DNA of 5,276 nucleotides from Deltaproteobacteria bacterium. GTDB lineage: Bacteria > Desulfobacterota > Desulfomonilia > UBA1062. The notes under the pieces were generated by a model. The model saw only the letters and a program-made list of their open reading frames with translations, had not been told where the DNA came from and made no database searches. The stretch's first letter is position 1. The number at the start of each line of letters is the position of its first letter. A program made the translations under genes and the position numbers. Positions 1-5,276 of the stretch are shown one piece after another. The stretch spans positions 1-5,276 of the forward strand of contig QMLJ01000113.1 in NCBI GenBank assembly GCA_003643935.1, in the 5' to 3' direction.

Positions 1-232
1 TATGCGCCTGGCCCTTAAATATTTCCCTGTCTTGAGAATAAAACCGGAGATCCTTTATGATGTCCCCAATCTTGAATATAAGGCTACCTTCCTCCATAAC
101 AAAGGAAAGGCCCGTACGTGAATAGTCCCTTATCTGGCAAGTATGTTCCTTACCCTGGAAGTCATGAAAACGCACAACCTTAGTAGTATCAGAGGGCTCA
201 ACAACATATCTAAGATCACGCTTAAGTTTCAA
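1..232 (-). CDS. PilZ-domain protein, 3' end outside window (partial)
   Basis: This is probably a cyclic-di-GMP receptor or PilZ-like regulator of motility, adhesion or polysaccharide output. The 77 residues visible begin LKLKRDLRYVVEP. They contain the hallmark RDYSRTGLSF at residues 35-44, which matches the PilZ (D/N)xSxxG motif, followed by a strand-rich segment with IGDII at 55-59. The N-terminal RxxxR ligand motif appears only as K4-R5-D6-L7-R8, so its first arginine position is a lysine and ligand binding is not assured. I chose the TTG at 232-230 as the start because an in-frame TGA lies two codons upstream (238-236) and a strong ribosome binding site, AAGGGGTGA at 244-236, is correctly spaced. 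The upstream DNA carries a sigma-28-like promoter. The C-terminal end is outside the window, so a longer multidomain protein cannot be excluded. The PilZ call is fairly sure; the biological role is inferred. Confidence 0.8.
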   Translation of the reverse strand, partial: MKLKRDLRYVVEPSDTTKVVRFHDFQGKEHTCQIRDYSRTGLSFVMEEGSLIFKIGDIIKDLRFYSQDREIFKGQAH

Positions 233-275
233 GATTCACCCCTTATACCCTTTTATAACCTAATCTATGTCTTCG

Positions 276-303
276 CTATCGACCCCCGCATATATTTTCT
301 TTA
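276..303 (-). promoter_or_regulatory. Candidate sigma-28 (FliA-type) flagellar promoter for the PilZ gene
   Basis: Reading the minus strand, TAAAGAAA (303-296) is followed after 12 bases by GTCGATAG (283-276). The known FliA consensus is TAAAGTTT, 11 bases, GCCGATAA, so the core elements TAAA and CGATA both match and the spacer is one base long. Transcription would begin near 268, leaving a leader of about 36 bases before the TTG start of the PilZ gene. No convincing sigma-70 promoter is seen at this spot. Control of a PilZ gene by FliA has precedent in ycgR of enterobacteria. This is a motif match only. Confidence 0.5.
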
Positions 304-482
304 ATTTCAACAGGTAGAAAAATTAAAGGCATGCCCAGGCATTCATCCATACAGGCATCCTGGTAGGTCACCAGCAGGCTGGAACCCTGTGCATGTTCTG
401 GGAAACCGTAAAGAACAGGGCATAAGTGTATGACCAGGGCAGTGCCTCTTATTTTACGATGGTAGAAACAGCAGATGAGCAC
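276..482 (-). CDS. Doubtful small ORF, 68 codons, unknown function
   Basis: An open frame starts at GTG (482-480), directly after an in-frame TGA at 488-486, and ends at TAG (278-276). The predicted peptide has six cysteines (positions 4, 5, 21, 45, 49 and 65), including a CMDEC cluster, and no recognisable domain, signal peptide or clear membrane segment. Codon choice in the middle part (many CTG, GTG, GCC and ACC codons) resembles real coding DNA. The only possible ribosome binding site, AAGG, lies rather far upstream. Its 3' end overlaps the proposed sigma-28 promoter. It could be a real small gene, a decayed gene fragment or chance. I do not recognise it. Confidence 0.2.
   Translation of the reverse strand: MLICCFYHRKIRGTALVIHLCPVLYGFPEHAQGSSLLVTYQDACMDECLGMPLIFLPVEIKENICGGR
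327..358. repeat. Three AGGCAT (ATGCCT) direct repeats upstream of the sigma-28-like promoter
   Basis: AGGCAT occurs at 327-332, 337-342 and 353-358 on the plus strand, with starts 10 and 16 bases apart. The cluster lies about 60 to 90 bases upstream of the predicted PilZ transcription start, where an activator could bind. The repeats also fall inside the doubtful small ORF, so they may simply reflect codon content. Confidence 0.3.
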
Positions 483-527
483 ACGTCAGCACACCTTCTG
501 AACTCAAATAACTATCAAGCGCAGGAA

Positions 528-1046
528 TCATCGAGAGGCATCCCCTTGCCCATCTGTAGGGGCACATTCCGTGGTATCGCCTGCAATCTTTTCTAAAGCA
601 TGCGGTATGGCAACCATCACAACGCCCAGGCAGTCCTTTACCCCTCCTGGGCTACCTGGAAGGTTGATGATCAGGCTCTTTCCCCTTACCCCGACAACAG
701 CCCTTGATATCATTGCGTGCGGGGTCTTTGAAAGGCTCTCCATACGCATGGCCTCCTCCATGCCTGGCACCCTTTTGTCAATAACGTCCATGGTTGCCTC
801 GGGAGTGACATCCCTTGGAGATAGGCCAGTACCACCGGTTGTAACAACTAGATCCAGTGACTTATTGTCGCACCAATCGATGAGTTTCGATACTATCATA
901 TCCCTTTCATCGGGTATTACCTCGTAGCACACCACTTCCACCCCACCTGAATCCTCGAGAATCTCGTAGGCAATGCGACCGCTCAGATCCTCTCTTTCGC
1001 CCGCTGCACCTTTATCGCTCAGTGTAAGCACTCCTGCCCTTATCAT
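528..1046 (-). CDS. mog: Molybdopterin adenylyltransferase (MogA/MoaB family)
   Basis: This cytoplasmic enzyme of molybdenum cofactor synthesis adenylylates molybdopterin with ATP, priming it for MoeA-dependent molybdate insertion. The 172-residue protein is one MoCF-binding domain. Family motifs are TTGGTGLSPRDVTPEA at residues 69-84 and LPGSPGG at 129-135. Asp46 (in IPDE) and Asp79 (in SPRD) align by motif with Asp49 and Asp82 of E. coli MogA, the functionally important acidic residues, so an active enzyme is expected. The ATG overlaps the stop of the upstream 144-codon gene as ATGA (1046-1043), and an AAGGAA site lies nine bases upstream, so translation is probably coupled. No moeA or other cofactor gene is visible. 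The last 15 or so residues are polar and poorly conserved. MoaB is the alternative name for close relatives. No clear terminator follows the gene. Confidence 0.93.
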   Translation of the reverse strand: MIRAGVLTLSDKGAAGEREDLSGRIAYEILEDSGGVEVVCYEVIPDERDMIVSKLIDWCDNKSLDLVVTTGGTGLSPRDVTPEATMDVIDKRVPGMEEAMRMESLSKTPHAMISRAVVGVRGKSLIINLPGSPGGVKDCLGVVMVAIPHALEKIAGDTTECAPTDGQGDASR

Positions 1047-1477
1047 CTCCTCATTTCCTTGAGACGCCTCTCTGCCGCAGCCGCTAATGCCCTAGGAACC
1101 GCCTTGCTCCTTACGAGGTTTGACAGGTCTTTTGGCCCAAGGCTAGGTATCAACCTCAGTGCAACCGCCATGGGTGTCTTCGGATTATTAACCAACGCCA
1201 CCTTGATACTATAGTTCTTTATCCAGTCCCTTCTAGATACTATGTAACGCAGGACATCGTCTTCAACCTGCCTGTTACGTGCTACCATCAATATCTCAGA
1301 CTCGGTTATCTTAGGCGATTGTATCACAGCCATCTGCACAACCTTGCTCGGGTCCCTTAGCAGTATCGACCGAGCCTCCTTACCTGCCCTGCGCGAAAAT
1401 TCTATCTTCTGCGCAACAGTCATGTCGCGAATCTGCTGAAACAGGTTCTTGGGGACATCATTGTCCTTACTTTGCAT
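1043..1477 (-). CDS. Uncharacterised helical-repeat protein, 144 aa
   Basis: No function is known to me. The protein is basic, predicted cytoplasmic and almost wholly alpha-helical, with no signal peptide or membrane segment. Two stretches resemble each other: VQMAVIQSPKITESEIL (47-63) and IKVALVNNPKTPMAVAL (91-107). They are 44 residues apart and share a pattern of V-x-x-A-hydrophobic-hydrophobic-x-(S/N)-P-K. This recalls leucine-rich-repeat-variant or HEAT-like helical repeats, which usually bind proteins or nucleic acid. Similar short proteins are, from memory, frequent hypothetical genes in Desulfobacterota. The ATG (1477-1475) lies inside the end of the EF-G-like gene, an 11-base overlap, and the stop overlaps the mog start by four bases. 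The only ribosome-binding-like bases are AAGG touching the ATG and AGGG about ten bases upstream, so it probably depends on translation of the upstream gene. It is a real gene by position and composition; its role is open. Confidence 0.85.
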   Translation of the reverse strand: MQSKDNDVPKNLFQQIRDMTVAQKIEFSRRAGKEARSILLRDPSKVVQMAVIQSPKITESEILMVARNRQVEDDVLRYIVSRRDWIKNYSIKVALVNNPKTPMAVALRLIPSLGPKDLSNLVRSKAVPRALAAAAERRLKEMRR

Positions 1478-3551
1478 CCTTTTCAGCCCTGGCCTCTTTT
1501 ACTATCTTCTCCTGTATATTTCTGGGGACCTCCTCGTAGTGTGAGAAACTCATGGTATAGACTCCCCTTCCAGAGGTTATTGAAGTCAGGTCAGAAGCAT
1601 AAGTGAGTATCTCTGCAAGAGGTACCTTGGCCTTTAGTTCCTGATACTTGCCCCGCGAGACTATGCCTTCTATCTTTGCCCTCCTGCTATTAAGGTCACC
1701 CATTACATCCCCCATTGCATCCTCGGGGACAGTCACGGTAATATCCATAATCGGCTCAAGCAGAACAGGCTTGCAATTCTCCATGGCCTTCTTGAATGCC
1801 ATGGATGCTGCTATCTTAAAGGCCAGCTCCGAGGAATCCACTTCATGATAAGAACCGTCGTACAGCTTTACACCAACGTCCACTACCGGGTACCCTGCCA
1901 GAATACCAGACTTCATGGCCTCCAGTATGCCCTTTTCCACAGCAGGGATATACTGCCTGGGTATAACCCCACCCACTATTCGGTTTGTAAACTCAAAACC
2001 TGCACCTCTTTCCAGGGGACTCACCTCTATCCACACGTCTCCGTACTGGCCATGGCCGCCGGTCTGTTTTTTATACTTACCCTGTACCTTTGCCACTCCC
2101 TGTATGGTCTCCTTATATGGAACCTTTGGAGTGGTAAGTTCAACCTCTACCCCGAATCTCCTCTTCAAACGATCAACAGCGATCTCAATGTGAATCTGGC
2201 CAAGACCAGATAGTATGAATTCACCGGTCTGTTCATCTCTATATGCCTTTAGTACAGGGTCTTCTTCCATTATACGCTGTAAGGCCGGTAATATTTTGTC
2301 CTCGTCTCCTTTTGTCTTGGGTTTCACTGCCATGTTCATTACTGCCTCAGGAAATGTGGGGTTCTCAAAGGTATAATCAATGTTCTCACCTAGTAGTGTA
2401 TCCCCTGTTTTTGTCTCCTTTAGCTTGGCAACGGCAAATATGTCACCGGGGCCCACCTGGTCCAAGGGCCTTTGTGATTTACCTTCCAAGGCAAGAATTG
2501 AGCCTATTCTTTCCTTTGTCTTTCTAGTTGCGTTATACAAGGTTGAATCCGGATTCAGGGTGCCGGAGAAGCATCTTACAACACTCATTTTGCCCGTGTA
2601 AGGGTCACTCATGGTCTTGAAAACGTAGCCAGAGAACATCTCTTCATCGTCCGCTTTGACAGGCTTTTCATTGCCTTCTGCATCTCTCAATATCCTTTCA
2701 CCCACCTGAATAGGCGAAAGGGCAGCCGAGCTGACGAAATCCATGAGTGGCTGGACACCCATGTTCAGTAATGCTGAACCAGCGAACACAGGCAGGAAAT
2801 CACCGCGCGAGAGTCCAATGGATAGTGCGGATGACACCTCCCTTGGGCTCAGCTCTCCCCCATCCAGGTATTTCTCCATAAGCTCATCGTCCACCTCTGC
2901 GAGATCTTCTATAACCTCGTTGTATGTCTCTTCCACGATATCATTCATATCTTCGGGTATCGATACTTCCTTGTAAGCCCCTGATCCATCCTTTTCAAAC
3001 ATGAGCGCCTTTTTCCTAAGTATATCAACAACACCGCTGAAATCATCCTCCTTGCCAATGGGTATGGTAAGTGGCAACGGCCTTATATCAAATATCTGCT
3101 TTATATCATCGAGAACCTGGTTAAAATCAGCCCTTTCCCTGTCCATCTTGCTCACAAAGCATATCTTTGCAAGGCCCTCATCTAGTACCATTTTCCACAG
3201 TGTCTCGCTGTGTGGCTTTATAGAATCAATGGCATCGAGCACAAAGATCACGTTCTCACATGACTTCAATCCCAATATGACCTCTGATATAAAGTTGGAA
3301 TCACCAGGCGTATCAAGCAGGATTACCTCCGAATTCTTCCACCTAAAGTTATGAATAGCACTGAATATAGATGATTGTCTTTTTTGTTCCTCAGGTTCAA
3401 AATCAAGAACCGAGTTCCCTTCAAGCACTTTACCCAGCCTGGTAGTTGCCTTTGCATTGAACAACATCGCCTCTCCCAGGGACGTCTTGCCTGATCCTGA
3501 CTGCGAAACCAGCATAATATCTCTCAGGGCATCTGTACTGTACTTCCTCAT
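1467..3551 (-). CDS. fusA2: Elongation factor G-like GTPase (EF-G-2 family)
   Basis: This translational GTPase paralogue of EF-G is 694 residues long with the full five-domain layout: G domain about 1-280, domain II about 305-395, III about 400-475, IV about 478-600, V about 602-690. It resembles Thermus thermophilus EF-G-2, for example GKYKKQTGGHGQYGDVW at 491-507 and the domain IV tip GSYHEVDSS at 566-574, which in EF-G reaches the decoding centre. The G domain is unusual: the P-loop is SQSGSGKT (16-23), with Ser where the first Gly is expected; switch II is DTPGD (80-84), with Asp in place of the catalytic His; and G4 is SKMD (134-137) rather than NKMD. The G5 motif GSA (258-260) is kept. 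The ATG has a good ribosome binding site, AAGGGAGG, four bases upstream. It leads the overlapping cluster with the 144-residue protein and mog. A housekeeping EF-G should exist elsewhere; the role here is unproven, possibly a specialised or stress translocase. Confidence 0.92.
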   Translation of the reverse strand: MRKYSTDALRDIMLVSQSGSGKTSLGEAMLFNAKATTRLGKVLEGNSVLDFEPEEQKRQSSIFSAIHNFRWKNSEVILLDTPGDSNFISEVILGLKSCENVIFVLDAIDSIKPHSETLWKMVLDEGLAKICFVSKMDRERADFNQVLDDIKQIFDIRPLPLTIPIGKEDDFSGVVDILRKKALMFEKDGSGAYKEVSIPEDMNDIVEETYNEVIEDLAEVDDELMEKYLDGGELSPREVSSALSIGLSRGDFLPVFAGSALLNMGVQPLMDFVSSAALSPIQVGERILRDAEGNEKPVKADDEEMFSGYVFKTMSDPYTGKMSVVRCFSGTLNPDSTLYNATRKTKERIGSILALEGKSQRPLDQVGPGDIFAVAKLKETKTGDTLLGENIDYTFENPTFPEAVMNMAVKPKTKGDEDKILPALQRIMEEDPVLKAYRDEQTGEFILSGLGQIHIEIAVDRLKRRFGVEVELTTPKVPYKETIQGVAKVQGKYKKQTGGHGQYGDVWIEVSPLERGAGFEFTNRIVGGVIPRQYIPAVEKGILEAMKSGILAGYPVVDVGVKLYDGSYHEVDSSELAFKIAASMAFKKAMENCKPVLLEPIMDITVTVPEDAMGDVMGDLNSRRAKIEGIVSRGKYQELKAKVPLAEILTYASDLTSITSGRGVYTMSFSHYEEVPRNIQEKIVKEARAEKDAK

Positions 3552-3581
3552 TTAGCCTCCCTTCTTGTGTAGGTATAATAT

Positions 3582-3597
3582 TATCAAGTTATCAAGT
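3582..3597. repeat. Perfect tandem 8-base repeat TATCAAGT x2 upstream of fusA2-like gene
   Basis: TATCAAGT occurs twice without a gap. Two further CAAGT copies lie at 3614-3618 and 3624-3628. The four CAAGT starts are 8, 21 and 10 bases apart, between about 34 and 77 bases upstream of the ATG at 3551. They surround the candidate promoter, so a regulator site is possible, but no known regulator is recognised. Confidence 0.4.
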
Positions 3598-3601
3598 ACT
3601 G

Positions 3602-3631
3602 AAAATACCCTTACAAGTCAAGCCAAGTAAA
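3602..3631 (-). promoter_or_regulatory. Candidate sigma-70 promoter of the fusA2-like/144-aa/mog cluster
   Basis: On the minus strand, TTTACT (3631-3626) and TATTTT (3607-3602) are separated by 18 bases, each matching four of six consensus positions. Transcription would start near 3595, giving a leader of about 44 bases. A second -35-like TTGACT (3621-3616) has only a poor -10 partner. The match is moderate and unproven. Confidence 0.3.
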
Positions 3632-3640
3632 CAATTGTTT
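3629..3640. promoter_or_regulatory. 12-base perfect palindrome AAACAATTGTTT, possible operator
   Basis: The sequence is identical on both strands and overlaps the proposed -35 element of the cluster promoter by three bases, a usual position for a dimeric repressor. It is AT-rich, has no loop and is not followed by a T-run, so it is not a terminator. No specific regulator is recognised. Confidence 0.35.
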
Positions 3641-3663
3641 TGGGGATGAGGAATAGGACCATC

Positions 3664-3830
3664 TGCTTTCCCCTTGCCTTTTATCTGCCATCTGCATGAC
3701 GTCCGCCACCTAGTGCCCGGCGCTTGTTGCCTAAAACTTTGTGCCTTTGTGCTTTGTCTTTAACCTTACACCCTACACCCTGTACCTTAGACCTTGCTTT
3801 CCCCAACGCTTAGTGCCTGACATCCGGCGC
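3664..3830. repeat. Degenerate short tandem repeats (7-base period) between transporter and EF-G-like cluster
   Basis: The core is five consecutive 7-base units: ACCTTAC, ACCCTAC, ACCCTGT, ACCTTAG and ACCTTGC (3763-3797). It is preceded by CTTTGTG, CTTTGTG and CTTTGTC at 3737, 3745 and 3752. Longer words recur around it: TGCTTTCCCC at 3664-3673 and 3795-3804, TAGTGCC at 3711-3717 and 3811-3817, and CCGGCGC at 3717-3723 and 3824-3830. No reading frame or terminator-like hairpin with a T-run is seen. It looks like a decaying repeat cluster in the non-coding tail of the transporter operon; its origin is unknown. Confidence 0.6.
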
Positions 3831-3833
3831 ATT

Positions 3834-4655
3834 TTATTCATGAACATGTTGTCTTTCCCTTGCATGGTCTACTAAGAAAGCAAGGAAAAAGAATCCAGCT
3901 GCTACCATTATAATGGTCGCGCCTGAACTGAGGTTGTAAACGTATGAGAAATACAGACCTACAAGTATGAAGAAATAGCTGAGGAGAGATGATAAGAACA
4001 TCATCCCCTTCAAAGAATGTGTATATTTCTCAGCTATGTAAGGAGGTATACTCAGTAGGGCAATAACAAGGATCAGCCCAACAACCCTTATTACCATTAC
4101 AACCGCCAGCCCTACCATGATCATCAGCACAAAATATAGAGTCTTAACAGGTATACCCTTTGACTTTGCAAATTCCTCGTCAAAGCTCATCGCCAGGAAG
4201 CCCTTGTAAAAGATCATGGTCAGTCCAATTATCAATCCAGCAAGTGGCACCATCATCCATAGGTCAAACAAAGATACAGTAAGTATACTTCCAAAGAGAA
4301 AACCCATAAGCTCCACGTTATACCCGGGCGTGAGGTCAATGAGTATTATACCGAGTGCCATACCCACGGCCCAGATTACACCTATGGTTGCATCAGCCCT
4401 CTGCTTACTTTCAGCAGATACAGCGGCAATAACAGCCGAGGAAAGGACCGTAAATCCTAGAGTAGATGGCATAACAGGTAGACGCAAGAAATAGGCAATA
4501 CCTATCCCCCCGAAACTCGCGTGTGCAATCCCTCCTGATATGAAAACAATCCTGTTTACTACCACTAGGCTACCTATTATGCCGCATACTATGCTGGTGA
4601 ACAGCCCTGCAAGGATTGCATGCTGAATGAATGAAAAGTGCAAGACATCAATCAT
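3834..4655 (-). CDS. Metal-ion ABC transporter permease (ABC-3 family, ZnuB/MntB-like)
   Basis: This inner-membrane permease forms the channel of a high-affinity importer for zinc, manganese or a related divalent metal. The 273 residues contain about eight or nine hydrophobic segments (near 13-33, 41-57, 64-81, 90-107, 131-150, 172-190, 192-207, 218-240 and 246-262). Family features are GGIAHASFGG at 41-50, ATIGVIWAVGMALG at 89-102, and the cytoplasmic loop DEEFAKSKGI (159-168) followed by VIRVVGLILVIALLSIPP, where the ATPase is expected to dock. The tail ends in HARERQHVHE, with three histidines. I start at ATG 4655-4653: a longer ATG at 4700 has no ribosome binding site and adds a polar stretch not expected in the family, while AAAGAG lies about nine bases before 4655. 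It overlaps the ATPase gene by eight bases. The metal cannot be decided from sequence alone. Confidence 0.92.
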   Translation of the reverse strand: MIDVLHFSFIQHAILAGLFTSIVCGIIGSLVVVNRIVFISGGIAHASFGGIGIAYFLRLPVMPSTLGFTVLSSAVIAAVSAESKQRADATIGVIWAVGMALGIILIDLTPGYNVELMGFLFGSILTVSLFDLWMMVPLAGLIIGLTMIFYKGFLAMSFDEEFAKSKGIPVKTLYFVLMIMVGLAVVMVIRVVGLILVIALLSIPPYIAEKYTHSLKGMMFLSSLLSYFFILVGLYFSYVYNLSSGATIIMVAAGFFFLAFLVDHARERQHVHE

Positions 4656-5276
4656 TTTCAAACTCTTTGTGGTCTCTGAACACGCGGTGAGGCAACCCAT
4701 GGGCGATCAAGTCAACAGGGCAATGGTAGACCTTGTTGAGCACATCAGGGGTGATTTCCCCGGAATCATGGAAGTATAGCCTTTGATTTACGCACGCAAC
4801 GGATTTGATGTAACTAGATATCGCTGTTATGTCGTGGCTGACAACCACTATGGTTACTTCCTTGTTAAGCTCCCTAAAGAAATCGTAGAGCTCTGTTTGG
4901 CTCTGCCTGTCAATGCTGGACGTGGGTTCATCCATAATGAATATGTCGGGCTTGGCAACTAATGCCCTTGCTATGGCTACCTTCTGCTGCTGACCACCTG
5001 ATAGTTCACCAATGTAGTGATCCCTGAATTCCCACATACCCACCTTCTCAAGCGCCTCTCTTGCAAGAGCCTTGTCCTTACTTGAGTATCCCCATCCATA
5101 GTTAGAACACCCAAGCCTACCCATTAATGTCACGTCCATGACAGATATAGGGAACTCCCTGTTAACGCTTGTATTCTGTGGTACGTACCCTACCCTGCCA
5201 AGGACCTTCTTGGGTCTCTCCCCAAGTATCCTGACCTCTCCTTTCTGGGGAGTCAGTATGCCCAGTATTATTTTGA
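4648..5276 (-). CDS. Metal-ion ABC transporter ATPase (ZnuC/MntA-like), N-terminus outside window (partial)
   Basis: This is the cytoplasmic ATP-hydrolysing subunit that powers the adjacent permease. The 208 residues present run in one open frame to the right edge; the Walker A motif lies just beyond it. Visible motifs, numbered from the window edge, are the Q-loop YVPQN (30-34), signature LSGGQQQKVAIARAL (91-105), Walker B IFIMDEP (111-117), D-loop SSID (119-122) and H-loop SHD (146-148), all intact, so an active ATPase is expected. The C-terminal CPVDLIAHGLPHRV (185-198) is typical of this metal-transporter branch as I recall it, and supplies extra Cys and His. An internal ATG at 5139 is not the start, because the frame upstream of it encodes a normal ABC core including the Q-loop. 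The gene ends eight bases inside the permease gene. A periplasmic metal-binding protein gene is likely further upstream, outside this window. Confidence 0.94.
   Translation of the reverse strand, partial: KIILGILTPQKGEVRILGERPKKVLGRVGYVPQNTSVNREFPISVMDVTLMGRLGCSNYGWGYSSKDKALAREALEKVGMWEFRDHYIGELSGGQQQKVAIARALVAKPDIFIMDEPTSSIDRQSQTELYDFFRELNKEVTIVVVSHDITAISSYIKSVACVNQRLYFHDSGEITPDVLNKVYHCPVDLIAHGLPHRVFRDHKEFEND

Noticed and set aside
233..300. Cyclic-di-GMP riboswitch in the PilZ leader
   Set aside because: The leader from the predicted start is too short and lacks the conserved GEMM motif elements.
322..345. Possible terminator, ATGC-CTGG-GCAT hairpin followed by a T-rich run on the minus strand
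   Set aside because: The stem is only four base pairs and the T-run is broken and begins several bases after the stem, so it is too weak to call.
571..927. Plus-strand ORF of 118 codons opposite mog
   Set aside because: It is antisense to the well-conserved mog gene and has no recognisable domain.
1845..2527. Plus-strand ORFs (1845-2213, 1915-2193, 2243-2527) opposite the EF-G-like gene
   Set aside because: They lie antisense to conserved EF-G motifs, give low-complexity Ser/Pro/Leu-rich peptides and have no neighbours on that strand.
3001..3354. Plus-strand ORF of 117 codons opposite the G domain
   Set aside because: It is Ser/Ile-rich shadow coding opposite conserved GTPase motifs.
3706..3725. 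CGCC/GGCG hairpin after the transporter operon as a terminator
   Set aside because: The stem has four base pairs with a long loop and no following T-run on the minus strand.

Overview
The window comes from a bacterium of moderate GC content. Every gene I can support reads on the minus strand. The codon use (frequent ATA, AGG and AGA), the EF-G-2 type factor joined to a small helical protein, and the degenerate 7-base tandem repeats between genes suggest a Desulfobacterota or Nitrospirota-like lineage. That placement is inference from gene style, not from a phylogenetic marker, and no ribosomal or transfer RNA gene is present.

Read in the direction of transcription (right to left), the layout has three parts. 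(1) Positions 5276-3834 hold the end of a metal-ion ABC transporter operon: the C-terminal part of a Zn/Mn-type ATPase, whose beginning lies outside the window, overlaps by 8 bases a membrane permease of the ABC-3 (ZnuB/MntB) family. A gap of about 280 bases follows, with degenerate heptamer repeats nearest the transporter and palindromic and tandem elements nearest the next gene. (2) Positions 3551-528 hold a tightly packed, overlapping cluster of three genes: an EF-G-2 type translation factor GTPase (fusA2-like), a 144-residue uncharacterised helical-repeat protein, and the molybdopterin adenylyltransferase Mog. They overlap by 11 and 4 bases, so they are probably co-transcribed and translationally coupled. 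(3) After a gap of about 295 bases, which contains a doubtful 68-codon reading frame, a PilZ-domain gene begins at a TTG codon. Its upstream DNA carries a good match to a flagellar sigma-28 (FliA) promoter. The gene runs off the left edge.

Functionally, the transporter should import a divalent metal such as zinc or manganese. Mog activates molybdopterin for molybdenum insertion. The PilZ protein probably links cyclic-di-GMP to motility or surface behaviour. The EF-G-2 protein keeps the ribosome-contacting domain IV of EF-G but has altered GTPase motifs, including loss of the catalytic histidine. The most interesting points are this altered GTPase together with its coupled unknown partner, and the sigma-28-like promoter in front of the PilZ gene. 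I see no phage, insertion sequence, CRISPR array or defence system.
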